Origin: Bacteroidota bacterium
GTDB lineage: Bacteria; Bacteroidota; Ignavibacteria; Ignavibacteriales; Ignavibacteriaceae
Assembly (NCBI GenBank): GCA_023433685.1
Contig: JAEYUD010000195.1
Span: 1 to 27,375, forward strand
Direction of reading: 5' to 3'
DNA: 27,375 nucleotides
Below, piece by piece: positions 6,625 to 14,951 of the stretch (position 1 is its first letter; each line of letters starts with the position of its first letter). A program made the translations under genes and the position numbers. The notes below the pieces were generated by a model. That model was not told where the DNA came from, did no database searches, and was given only the letters and a program-made list of their open reading frames with translations.

Positions 6625-8571
6625 GTGAAAATCCTCTCTATCGTGGTACTGCTATTTGGTATCACATTCGCGCAACCTGATGTCGACAGTGTTTTCAGGT
6701 CGATAGCCCCCCTTGAAGACAGTTCAAAAGTGAGAGTCCTTATGGACCTTTGCTGGGAGAACCGCACAAACCATCCTGAGGAAGCCCTGATGTTTGGTCA
6801 TACAGCCCTCGGAATTGCCGAAAAGCTTGACAGGATGAAAAACATCGCCGAGCTGTATAATTATCTTGGGGTGATCTATTCCGGTATCGGAAGACTTGAC
6901 TCGGCATACTCATACCACAAACGTTCTCTTGAGCTTTCAACGGCAATGGGTGATTCGATACAGATCGCCTACGCTTACGAAAACCTTGCCGCTTACTACC
7001 TGAAAAATGCCTTTTACTCCTCCGCGCTTGAAAGTGTGCTTAAATCGTATGATATCTTCGAAAGGTGCGGCTTCAAACCCGGGATGGCTTACGCGCTGAA
7101 CGATATTGGCGAAGTCTATTTTGAGCAGACCGACCTGGAGAAGGCACTTTCATATTTCTTCCGCGCGGCCGCTTTAAGGATAGAATTGAACGACGTGCGT
7201 GGCCACGCAAAAACGCTTATAAACATAGCCGCTGTGTATGAGCAGCAGAAGAAATATCAGCTTGCCACCGAAACATATCAGAAAGCATTGAAACTCAGCC
7301 GGGAGATAAACTACCGTAAGGGGGTCAGTAACGTCCTTTCCGGCCTCGCGGAGATAAGCTACAAGACCGGCGACTACAAAGACGCGCTCGAGAGAACATT
7401 CGCCTCGCTTGAAAATGATACACAGATAGGCGACAAGCAGGGTGAGTTGATTAATCTGAACCGGCTTGGCAAGATATATATTAAAATGAATGACCTTGCG
7501 AAGGCCCACCAATATCTTGATAGAGCAAGAAAAGAGTCGGATACAACCGGCCACCTCCGGCAACTGATGAACGCCTACTCACTTCTTACTGAACTCGCAC
7601 TTCTTGAGAACGACTATAAATCTGCCTTCAACTATCTGAAAGAGTACTCCCTTCTGAAAGAGAAAATATTCGGCAAGGAGTCAAGCAATAAAATTGCTGA
7701 TCTGCAGACCGCTTTTATTACCGAACGGAAAGACAAGGAGAACGACCTCCTAAAGAAAGATATCGAGTACCAAAAACAGACAACCAGCTACATAATCCTG
7801 ATTCTCATCCTGGCATTTGGCGGAGCTGTTCTCTTCTACTTGCGGTTCAAGTCGGAGAGGGAGGCCACCAAATTGTTGAAGGAGCTGAACGAATCCAAAG
7901 ACAGGCTCTTCTCACTTATCGGGCATGATCTTAAAAATCCCTTCTTTGCCGTGGAGAATCTGGCAGGTATACTTTATGAAGAATTTGACGATCTCGATGA
8001 AAGTGAAAAGAAAAAGATCGCCGCTAACATTCAAAAGTCGGCAGGCACCATTTCCCATCTGCTTTCTGATCTGCTTACATGGGCGCAGACTCAAAGGGGA
8101 AGCGTAAAGCTGAACGTACAGGAGTTTGAAGCGAAAGAGGTTTTTGAAGAGGTTTATTCTTCATTTAAAGTGCTGGCAGAAGCCAAGGGCATCAACCTTA
8201 AATTGGAAGTGCCGGCCGGGATGAAGCTGTTCGCTGATAAATTTATTATCGGCACAATACTCGGGAATTTCCTGAACAACGCGATCAAATACTCGTACAA
8301 AGAGGGGACAGTGGTCTCCGTCGCCAGTAATACCGCGGAGGAGATCACACTTTGGGTGAAGGATTTTGGAGTGGGCATGGATGATTCAAGAAAGGAAGGG
8401 ATTTTTAAGAATCCCGAAATCGCGAGTTTCCCCGGTACTCTTGAAGAAAAAGGGACAGGGCTTGGGCTGCGAATAGCGAAGGAACTCGCCAAAATTCATG
8501 GCGCAACACTTCATGTTGAATCCGCTGAAGGCGAAGGAAGCAAGTTTTCAATTTCTTTACCGGTTGTCTGA
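6625..8571 (+). CDS. TPR-repeat sensor histidine kinase
   Basis: About 648 residues. A signal peptide (VKILSIVVLLFGITFA) leads into roughly eight tetratricopeptide repeats up to about residue 340 (for example AELYNYLGVIYSGIGRLDSA and ALNDIGEVYFEQTDLEKAL). A coiled segment, one membrane helix (YIILILILAFGGAVLFYL), a kinase H-box with His near residue 434 (SLIGHDLKNPFFAVENL), and the ATPase boxes NFLNNAIKYSY, DFGVGMD and KGTGLGLRIAKELAKIHG follow. The architecture of periplasmic TPR sensor plus cytoplasmic kinase without a receiver is common in Bacteroidota. It starts about 80 bases after the other kinase and could share its transcript. The start is uncertain: GTG at 6625 gives a cleaner signal peptide than TTG at 6619. 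No cognate regulator is adjacent other than the 4482 gene. Confidence 0.9.
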   Translation: MKILSIVVLLFGITFAQPDVDSVFRSIAPLEDSSKVRVLMDLCWENRTNHPEEALMFGHTALGIAEKLDRMKNIAELYNYLGVIYSGIGRLDSAYSYHKRSLELSTAMGDSIQIAYAYENLAAYYLKNAFYSSALESVLKSYDIFERCGFKPGMAYALNDIGEVYFEQTDLEKALSYFFRAAALRIELNDVRGHAKTLINIAAVYEQQKKYQLATETYQKALKLSREINYRKGVSNVLSGLAEISYKTGDYKDALERTFASLENDTQIGDKQGELINLNRLGKIYIKMNDLAKAHQYLDRARKESDTTGHLRQLMNAYSLLTELALLENDYKSAFNYLKEYSLLKEKIFGKESSNKIADLQTAFITERKDKENDLLKKDIEYQKQTTSYIILILILAFGGAVLFYLRFKSEREATKLLKELNESKDRLFSLIGHDLKNPFFAVENLAGILYEEFDDLDESEKKKIAANIQKSAGTISHLLSDLLTWAQTQRGSVKLNVQEFEAKEVFEEVYSSFKVLAEAKGINLKLEVPAGMKLFADKFIIGTILGNFLNNAIKYSYKEGTVVSVASNTAEEITLWVKDFGVGMDDSRKEGIFKNPEIASFPGTLEEKGTGLGLRIAKELAKIHGATLHVESAEGEGSKFSISLPVV

Positions 8572-8577
8572 GGTAAA

Positions 8578-8605
8578 AAGCGGTCCCGCATGAACAGGAC
8601 CGCTT
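8578..8605. terminator. Bidirectional intrinsic terminator between convergent genes
   Basis: A 9-bp perfect stem AAGCGGTCC/GGACCGCTT with a 10-base loop, A-rich on the left and followed by taatac on the right. It lies between the ends of the converging kinase and RND pump genes. A close copy sits at 13417. Confidence 0.75.
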
Positions 8606-8662
8606 AATACTTTAAAGAAACAGAGTGCAGACCCGCATAACCGGCTGCAAACAGTTTGATCA

Positions 8663-11600
8663 CTACTCCTTTTTCTCAAACCACGGGTAAAACGCGGGGA
8701 TCAATACCAATGTAAGCAACGTGGATGAAATTAACCCGCCGATAACAACTGTTGCCAATGGTTTCTGTATCTCCGAGCCCGCGCCCGTGGCAAATAACAT
8801 TGGTACCAAACTCGTGATCGCGATCGACGCGGTCATTAAAACGGGTCGTAACCGCGACATGCTTCCCGTTTTGATAGCTTCATGTAGTTCCATGCCGTTC
8901 TCTTTCAGATCAGCTATGTAAGAGACGAGCACAACCCCATTAAGAACAGCCACCCCGAACAGGACGATGAAACCGACAGACGCGGGAACTGACAGGAACT
9001 GTCCCGAAATGTAGAGGGAAAACACCCCGCCGATCAGCGCGAACGGCAGATTTGACATCACGAGCAACACCCGTCTGATGGATCTGAAGGTAATGAATAG
9101 GAATAGGAAGATCAGCCCTGTTGCCAATGGCCCGATTATTGCCAGCTTCTTGAGCGCCCTCTCCTGATTCTCGAACTGACCGCCCCATGAAAGGTAATAA
9201 CCGGGGCTGAGTTGAAGTTCATCCTTTAGCCGCTCCTTCACTTCGGCGACAAATCCACCAATGTCCCTGCCGCTTATGTTTAATTCTATGCCGATCCTTC
9301 TGATGCCATCCTGCCGGCTGATCTGAACGGGACCTTCAACCATGGCGATATCTGCCAGTTGGTGCAGCGGGAGCCGGTTTTCTGTTTTTACCGGAACCAT
9401 GATGTTCCCGATCGCCTCAACCGAATTGCGGTACTTCTCAGGCAACCTGATCACGATATCGAAACTGCGGTTCTCCTCATAAAAGTGAGAAGCTGTTTTC
9501 CCCGCGATAGCTATTTCAATGATATTCTGGATGTCGCTGATGTTCAGTCCGTACCGGGCGATCTTCTTTCTGTCAATTTTGACCGTCAGGTAAGGCTGAC
9601 CGGCAACCTTTTCAGCCATGATATCCTCAGCGCCCTGAACCGTGGAGAGAATTCTGGTGATCTCTCCGGCTTTTGTTTTCAGGGTGTCAAGATCTTCACC
9701 GAACAGTTTGATGATAAGTTGTGATTTCGTCCCCGCGACCAGTTCATCGATCCTGCACTGGATTGGCTGGCTGAAGCCGAAACCGATCCCCGGTATCGTC
9801 TCGAGTGATTCACGCATTCTGCCGAACAATTCCTCCCGCGAGATGTCTTCCCTCCACTCGCTTCGCGGTTTTAGTATCCCGACAAATCCCGTTTTATCCA
9901 CGCCACGGGTGTCCAACGCCATACCCGTCTGCCCGGTTTTGCTAACTATCGTTCCGAGTTCCGGGAATTCCTTCAGTTTTTTCGAGACAAGTCTGTTTAT
10001 CTCCATTGCCTTGTCGAGTGAAACGCCGGGGAGCAGCGCCACATCCGCGTCGAAAGCGCCTTCATCCATAACGGGGATGAACTCCGATCCAAGCCGCGTG
10101 ATGGTAAAAAGTGCCGCTAACAGCAGGATGAACGCGATGCCGGTGAGCGCGGGCTTGTTCTTTTGGGTCGCGTCAAAGATCTTCGAATAAAGCCTTTGAG
10201 CGTGTTTCATTATCACGCTTTCTTTTTCAGGCTGGTCTTTCAGGAAGATTGAACACAAAACGGGAATAATGAAGATCGAGATCAGGAGCGAGCAGATTAT
10301 CGCGGCACCCACCGTTAGTGCCAGGGGCGCGAACATCTTCCCCTCAATTCCTTCCAGGGTAAGTATGGGGATGAAAGTGGTCGCGATAATCAGTTCGCCA
10401 AGGATGCTCGGCTTCCGCACTTCAAGAACCCCCTTCAGCACCGTGGAGAGTTTCCCCGTGCTGCCGGAGGATTCACTCAGGTGCCGCTGAACGTTCTCCA
10501 CTTGAATTATCGCCGCGTCTATTATTATGCCGATCGAGATTGCGAGTCCGCCCAGAGACATTAAATTCGCGCTCAGTCCGGTAAGTTTCATCACGATAAA
10601 CGTGGCGCACAGGGTCAAGGGAAGGGCTATAAGCACGATCAAACTTGCCCTGAAACTCCTGAGAAGCAGGTAAAGTATGGCAAGAACAAGTATCGCCCCT
10701 TCAAGCAATGCCTTGTTAACAGTATTCACGCTGGCATTCACGATATCAGACCGGTCGTAATAGGGGACGATTTTCATTCCGTCCGGAAGCACGTTCCCGG
10801 TGTTGATCTCATCCACTTTCTTTTTCACAGCCTCAACCACTTCCCGGCTGTTTTCCCCCCTGAGCATCATTACAATTCCACCGACAGCTTCCTGTTTCCC
10901 GTCCTTCATGGCAGCACCCATTCTAACCGCTTCGCCGATCCGTACCTCTGCCACATCGCCGAGGTAGACGGGTGTTCCATCTGAAGAAACGAGCACGATA
11001 TTTCTTATATCGTCAAGATTTTCGATCAGACCAACCCCGCGGACGATATATTGGTCAGAATTTTTCTCCAATATGTTGCCGCCGACATTCTGATTATTGT
11101 TTATGACCGCCCCGAAAACATCACTTGTGGAAATATTGAACTTAACCAATTTTGCGGGGTCGATATTTACCTGATATTGCTTGAAATACCCCCCGAACGA
11201 GTTGATCTCGTTCACTCCCGGCACGCTTTTCAGCAGCGGGGTGATAACCCACTCCTGCAATGTTCTAAGGTCGGTGAGGTATTTCCTTTCCGCGTCAGGG
11301 TCAGCAGGGTGCTTCCCCTCGATCGTGTACTGGTATATCTCTCCCATGGCGGTTGCCACCGGACCAAGCGACATTTCCACACCCGCAGGCACCTTCTCAC
11401 GGGCTTCGGCAAGTCTCTCGAAAACAAGCTGCCTGGCGAAGTAGATATCAACATCGTCTTTGAAAATAATGGTCACTATCGAGAGCCCGAACTTGGTAAC
11501 GGAGCGCAGTTGCTCCACTCCGGGGAGGCCGCGCATCGCCATTTCGACCGGATACGTTACATCCCTCTCTATCTCTATCGCCGAGAGTCCGTCAGCGTGA

Positions 11601-11752
11601 CTGACTATCTCAACCTGATTGTTTGTCACGTCGGGGAAAGCGTCGATCGGAAGGTTAATGTAAGAATACACGCCGAGTACCGCGATCACGATCGCGATAA
11701 AAACCACCAGACCCCGCTGATTTAGCACGAATTGCAGTATTTTTTCGAGCAT
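8663..11752 (-). CDS. Heavy-metal efflux RND transporter, CusA/CzcA family
   Basis: 1029 residues, the full length for this family. The N-terminus has a membrane helix and the family start LPIDAFPDVTNNQVEI, with TYPVEMAMRGLPGV after it. The membrane segment near residues 400-420 reads SIGIIIDAAIIQVENV and holds the charged residues of the proton relay typical of heavy-metal RND pumps. The large porter loops include GQTGMALDTRGVDKTGFVGI and the RIDELVAGTKSQ segment. The second membrane half ends near LATVVIGGLISSTLLTLVLI. It would export a divalent or monovalent metal (Cu/Ag or Co/Zn/Cd) from the periplasm by proton antiport; the metal cannot be told from motifs alone. Its ATG overlaps the stop of the adaptor gene by one base. 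No outer-membrane channel gene is beside it. Confidence 0.94.
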   Translation of the reverse strand: MLEKILQFVLNQRGLVVFIAIVIAVLGVYSYINLPIDAFPDVTNNQVEIVSHADGLSAIEIERDVTYPVEMAMRGLPGVEQLRSVTKFGLSIVTIIFKDDVDIYFARQLVFERLAEAREKVPAGVEMSLGPVATAMGEIYQYTIEGKHPADPDAERKYLTDLRTLQEWVITPLLKSVPGVNEINSFGGYFKQYQVNIDPAKLVKFNISTSDVFGAVINNNQNVGGNILEKNSDQYIVRGVGLIENLDDIRNIVLVSSDGTPVYLGDVAEVRIGEAVRMGAAMKDGKQEAVGGIVMMLRGENSREVVEAVKKKVDEINTGNVLPDGMKIVPYYDRSDIVNASVNTVNKALLEGAILVLAILYLLLRSFRASLIVLIALPLTLCATFIVMKLTGLSANLMSLGGLAISIGIIIDAAIIQVENVQRHLSESSGSTGKLSTVLKGVLEVRKPSILGELIIATTFIPILTLEGIEGKMFAPLALTVGAAIICSLLISIFIIPVLCSIFLKDQPEKESVIMKHAQRLYSKIFDATQKNKPALTGIAFILLLAALFTITRLGSEFIPVMDEGAFDADVALLPGVSLDKAMEINRLVSKKLKEFPELGTIVSKTGQTGMALDTRGVDKTGFVGILKPRSEWREDISREELFGRMRESLETIPGIGFGFSQPIQCRIDELVAGTKSQLIIKLFGEDLDTLKTKAGEITRILSTVQGAEDIMAEKVAGQPYLTVKIDRKKIARYGLNISDIQNIIEIAIAGKTASHFYEENRSFDIVIRLPEKYRNSVEAIGNIMVPVKTENRLPLHQLADIAMVEGPVQISRQDGIRRIGIELNISGRDIGGFVAEVKERLKDELQLSPGYYLSWGGQFENQERALKKLAIIGPLATGLIFLFLFITFRSIRRVLLVMSNLPFALIGGVFSLYISGQFLSVPASVGFIVLFGVAVLNGVVLVSYIADLKENGMELHEAIKTGSMSRLRPVLMTASIAITSLVPMLFATGAGSEIQKPLATVVIGGLISSTLLTLVLIPAFYPWFEKKE

Positions 11753-12933
11753 CAGTGGGCGTCCCCCTCAATTTCAGACTTTTTGAGCTCCGATTTCAGG
11801 TAAAACGAACCTTTGGTCACTACCTTTTCACCGGCTTTCAGTCCTTCGGTGATCTCCACCTTTTCGTCGAGGTGAAAGCCTGATTTAACTATCCTTTTCT
11901 CGAAGAGGGTGTCGCTTTTCTGTACAAAAACGTATTCTTCAGAACCTTCTTTCACGAGTGCTTCAGAGTCGATCATAAGGGCTTCAACCTCTTCACCGAT
12001 ACGGATGGTCATCACGCCGAACATTTCAGGTTTAAGTTTGCTCCCCTTGTTCGGTATCTCACCACGGATAGTGATCGTGCGGGTTTTCTCGTCAACGGTC
12101 TGACCTACATTTATTATCTTGCCCGAAAACTCTTCATCGCCATAGGCGAGGGTCACGAAAGTCAGTTTCCCCGTTTTAACGATACGGTCAATGTCTTTTT
12201 CGTACACCTGCCCGTCAACCCAGACGGTGCCCGTGTTCATTATTCGTATGCAGTTTGAAGCTGCCTCAACGAGTTGACCCGTTACCACGTTTCTCTCGAC
12301 GACAGTTCCGCTTATCGGTGATTTTATGTATAGCAACCCAGAGGCGTGGAGGGCGTTCCCTTCGAAGTCAAAAACATCCTCGTCACGGAGACCAATGGCG
12401 TGAATTTTTTTGTCTTCGGCGTGATAGTCGGCTAGTGCCCGTTCATACTCCGCGTTTGCCTGGTCAAGCAGTTGCTGAGAGCTGAACCCCTTCGCGAAAA
12501 GCTGTTTCTCCCGTTCCAGGGTTGTCTTGGCGAAGTCCATGTTTGCTTTGGCTTTTATCAGTCCGGCCTTCAGCGCCCCCACTTCCAGACTTTCGATCGA
12601 AAAAAGAAGTTGTCCCTGCTTCACGTTATCACCAATATTCACGTAAAGTTTTTTCACGCGTCCCTGGACGAGTGACCCGATCAGCGCTTCATTGTTCTGA
12701 TTCGTCACGATCTTGGCGGGTATTTCAAGAAAACCTCTGGCCTTAACGGGCTGTATCTCCTCCACTTTTATCCCCGTTTCTTTCTGCGCCTGCTTCGAAA
12801 GTTTGACCTCGAGGGCGCCACTTCCTTTTTCGTGATGTTCTTCTTTTGATGCCTTGGGCTCATCCCCGGAACAACCGGCGAACGCGATGACCAGTAAGCT
12901 GAAAAGCGTGTATCTTAACAGTTGAAATTTCAA
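11752..12933 (-). CDS. RND efflux periplasmic adaptor lipoprotein, CusB/CzcB family
   Basis: About 393 residues. I place the start at a TTG (12933) with GGAG six bases upstream. The longer frame from 12996 would put 21 odd residues in front of the lipoprotein signal KFQLLRYTLFSLLVIAFAGC. The lipobox Cys is followed by a His/Glu-rich stretch (KEEHHEKGSG). Next come the adaptor barrel-sandwich (GSLVQGRVKKLYVNIGDNVK), a helical hairpin (TTLEREKQLFAKGFSSQQLL), the second lipoyl half (IKSPISGTVVERNVVTGQLV) and beta-barrel and membrane-proximal domains. It links the inner-membrane pump to an outer-membrane channel and may hand metal to it. Co-translated with the pump. Confidence 0.92.
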   Translation of the reverse strand: MKFQLLRYTLFSLLVIAFAGCSGDEPKASKEEHHEKGSGALEVKLSKQAQKETGIKVEEIQPVKARGFLEIPAKIVTNQNNEALIGSLVQGRVKKLYVNIGDNVKQGQLLFSIESLEVGALKAGLIKAKANMDFAKTTLEREKQLFAKGFSSQQLLDQANAEYERALADYHAEDKKIHAIGLRDEDVFDFEGNALHASGLLYIKSPISGTVVERNVVTGQLVEAASNCIRIMNTGTVWVDGQVYEKDIDRIVKTGKLTFVTLAYGDEEFSGKIINVGQTVDEKTRTITIRGEIPNKGSKLKPEMFGVMTIRIGEEVEALMIDSEALVKEGSEEYVFVQKSDTLFEKRIVKSGFHLDEKVEITEGLKAGEKVVTKGSFYLKSELKKSEIEGDAH

Positions 12934-13016
12934 TTTTTGCTCCAAATTATATAAAACAGTGACAGCCCTTGTAATAAAAGGGCTAAAAACCGGCAATATT
13001 TAATGTTTTGGAGCGG

Positions 13017-13361
13017 TCAGATCAGAAGGGAGCAGTGATGAATATAATGCGGAAGTGGTGCCCGGGATGCAGGTTCGAGGTTGTTATATGCTGAAACGGA
13101 AGTGCCGGGTACGGGGAACCCGTCGGGAATGGTGATGTTTAAAGTGAGGTGTTTGTTTACCTCAAGTTTGGTCTGGGCGACTCTGAACCCTGTCGCCGGG
13201 AGATTGGTCGCCTGAACAATTTCACAATGATCGTGTTCCGCGTGAGCACCGTGATCAAAATCGAACAGCCCAAGTTCCGAGTGAACAAAGGAGAAAAGGA
13301 AGAATACAAGCATCAGCGCCGGCAAGTAAAATGAATACCGGCGGAATTTATTAAACTTCAT
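13017..13361 (-). CDS. Small His-rich exported or membrane-anchored protein, possibly metal-binding
   Basis: About 114 residues from MKFNKFRRYSF, with one hydrophobic helix (FYLPALMLVFFLFSFVHSE) that is a signal peptide or anchor. It is followed by the cluster FDHGAHAEHDHCEI and, at the C-terminus, HYIHHCSLLI. The His/Cys clusters suggest metal binding. It lies just upstream of the metal-efflux adaptor gene on the same strand with an 83-base gap, so it may be the first gene of the efflux operon and act as a periplasmic metal chaperone or sensor. I do not recognise the family, and function is inference. A six-residue longer start at 13379 is possible. Confidence 0.65.
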   Translation of the reverse strand: MKFNKFRRYSFYLPALMLVFFLFSFVHSELGLFDFDHGAHAEHDHCEIVQATNLPATGFRVAQTKLEVNKHLTLNITIPDGFPVPGTSVSAYNNLEPASRAPLPHYIHHCSLLI

Positions 13362-13416
13362 GCAACAAATATACGGCATTGCCTCTTAAGCATGCAACCG
13401 TTTTGCCGGTACTAAA

Positions 13417-13445
13417 AAGCGGTCCCGTTTTCACAGGACCGCCTT
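13417..13445. terminator. Hairpin terminator, near-copy of the one at 8578
   Basis: GCGGTCC/GGACCGC stem with a 10-base loop (cgttttcaca), preceded by an A-run and followed by ttaaaat. It sits just after the stop of the DUF2911 gene and upstream of the small His-rich gene. On the minus strand the A-run reads as a T-run, fitting termination of the DUF2911 gene. Confidence 0.7.
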
Positions 13446-13452
13446 AAAATAT

Positions 13453-14286
13453 CTACTTTTTCCAGGTTTCAAGAAGTTTCTTCATCGCGTCGAGGTCGAA
13501 TGGCGGGTTTTTCATCTCCGCTGCCTTGGCAAGGGCTTTCTCCATCGTTGAAATGGCGTCTTTCTTTTTACCTGACTTTTCAAGTAACTGCGCTTTTACT
13601 TTAAGATTATTATAATTCTCATCGATCGCGATCGAGATATCGATGTACTTCATGGCGAGATCAAGGTCTTTTCCTGATTTCAGCAGGTAGTCGGCACCAC
13701 GGAACGGGGTTGCCCAGCTGACGTCTGTTTTAAGTTTCTCGAGCACATTCTTGTGGCTCTCGAAGAGGATATCGAACCCGATCTTCACATCCGCCCAGGC
13801 AATGGTGAGGCGGGCGACATCGGCATCAGCGCGCTCAAAATTAAAAGTCAGAAGCTCAACATTGCTCACTTTTTCAGGTTTAACCGTAAATCTCGCTGCG
13901 TCGTGTTCCTTGTTATAGTTGCCCGATCCCCAGTTTGTATTGTCTTTCGAGAGGATCACCGTCCATTCCGATGTGCCGGGGATGGTAAACAGACCGTATG
14001 TTCCCGCGGGTACTTTAACTCCACCGACCACTGCATCATGGCTTAAAGTGATAGTGGTGTTGGCGTTAGCGCCTGTTCTCCAGACCTCACCGTAAGGAAC
14101 CAATCCGCCGAATATCTGGCGACCTTTCACGGCGGGTCGCGCGTATTTTACCGTAACTTCACTTATCCCCACCACCTGATAGAGGGAAGCCTGAGGTGAA
14201 GCAGCCGGAACCGCGGGTGTCTGGGCGTGAATGGAAGAAGCCACAAATACAAAAGTGAGTAAAAAGATTGCCTGTAGTCTTTTCAT
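13453..14286 (-). CDS. DUF2911 domain protein, exported, with C-terminal TPR-like helices
   Basis: 277 residues. A signal peptide (MKRLQAIFLLTFVFVASSIHA) is followed by a DUF2911 domain from about residue 30 to 180, recognisable by VTVKYARPAVKGRQIFGG, LVPYGEVWRTGANANTTITL, VPAGTYGLFTIPG and NWGSGNYNKEHDAARF. The C-terminal 90 residues are helical and contain a TPR-like repeat (LKVKAQLLEKSGKKKDAI). This architecture is common in Bacteroidota; the biochemical role is unknown. AGAGG lies 6 bases before the ATG. It is a single-gene unit ended by the hairpin at 13417. Confidence 0.88.
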   Translation of the reverse strand: MKRLQAIFLLTFVFVASSIHAQTPAVPAASPQASLYQVVGISEVTVKYARPAVKGRQIFGGLVPYGEVWRTGANANTTITLSHDAVVGGVKVPAGTYGLFTIPGTSEWTVILSKDNTNWGSGNYNKEHDAARFTVKPEKVSNVELLTFNFERADADVARLTIAWADVKIGFDILFESHKNVLEKLKTDVSWATPFRGADYLLKSGKDLDLAMKYIDISIAIDENYNNLKVKAQLLEKSGKKKDAISTMEKALAKAAEMKNPPFDLDAMKKLLETWKK

Positions 14287-14292
14287 GTGTAT

Positions 14293-14332
14293 CCTCTGTT
14301 ATTATAAATTGATATAATTATAACCACAGAGG
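14293..14332. promoter_or_regulatory. Imperfect inverted repeat upstream of the DUF2911 gene
   Basis: CCTCTG and CAGAGG flank an AT-rich centre that is itself partly palindromic (ATTATA...TATAAT). The left arm includes the ribosome-binding site of the DUF2911 gene. It could be an operator or an mRNA hairpin that hides the binding site. Confidence 0.3.
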
Positions 14333-14433
14333 GCGTTGATCAGTTCAATCCCGGAAAAGTGGCGGATTTAGCCTGGTTATTTTTATTTTATCCATTAAAA
14401 CCGTATATTTCGAGCTTAGCTTTTAAGCTTTCC

Positions 14434-14522
14434 GGAGGGGTGGGAGAGTGGCTTAATCCAACGGTTTGCTAAACCGTCGTAGGGATTATACCTTACCGCG
14501 GGTTCGAATCCCGCCCCCTCCG
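14434..14522 (+). tRNA. tRNA-Ser (anticodon GCT)
   Basis: 89 bases with acceptor GGAGGGG/CCCCTCC and discriminator G, a D-arm with AGAGTGGCTTAA, and anticodon stem ACGGT/ACCGT around loop TTGCTAA giving anticodon GCT. A long variable arm typical of tRNA-Ser follows, then the T-arm GCGGG-TTCGAAT-CCCGC. The 3' CCA is not encoded. Its position beside a decayed restriction gene and a defence-like module fits the common use of tRNA loci as integration sites. Confidence 0.96.
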
Positions 14523-14530
14523 CCCTTATG

Positions 14531-14556
14531 GCCTCCTTTTTCAAGGAGGCTTTTTT
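14531..14556 (+). terminator. Intrinsic terminator after tRNA-Ser
   Basis: GCCTCCTT-TTTC-AAGGAGGC, a perfect 8-bp stem followed by six T, starting eight bases after the tRNA. Strong and oriented to stop tRNA transcription. Confidence 0.92.
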
Positions 14557-14604
14557 ATTTTAAAGCCCCGCCTGAATCGTGATTGCAAAACCATAATCAA
14601 CCCC

Positions 14605-14797
14605 TCAGTTCTTGGATTGATCTTCGAAATGCTTAACGGTTATTAGATTCAACGCGCAGTATCATTGGGAGTGCAAAGATCTTAGTGAGCTTTATAATCA
14701 TATCTCACGGATATCACTTAAGGAAGCAAATGATGTGTTCCGGACTCTGCGCGTTTATAACCCTGCAGTCGGTTCCGGACATATCCTCGTTTCCGTT
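14605..14797 (+). pseudogene. Remnant of an Eco57I-type (class I N6-adenine) restriction-methyltransferase
   Basis: Two frames carry consecutive pieces of one protein family. One frame gives SVLGLIFEMLNGY and then a stop. The next frame gives WECKDLSELYNH, ISRISLKEANDVF and RTLRVYNPAVGSGHILVSV. The last piece is methyltransferase motif I (normally DPAxGSGHFLV; here Asp is Asn) with its usual preceding helices. The part that normally lies between the pieces is missing, the frame shifts between them, and homology stops after VSV. This is a short decayed relic of a protein that is normally around 1000 residues. I see no other part of it nearby. Confidence 0.75.
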
Positions 14798-14951
14798 CGG
14801 TTTCAGTTGTTCAGAGATAATATGACCTTTGGTGTCAACCTTTATTGGATTTTATTGATATTGGTTATTTTTGCCCATATAAACTTAACTTTTATATTCC
14901 CTCTGATCGAATTGAAATACTGGAATTAACCATTGTATATGAGAGTAGAAA

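Noticed and set aside
11051..11725. 224-residue plus-strand frame inside the RND pump gene
   Set aside because: Antisense to a strongly conserved part of the pump; composition is the mirror of its codons.
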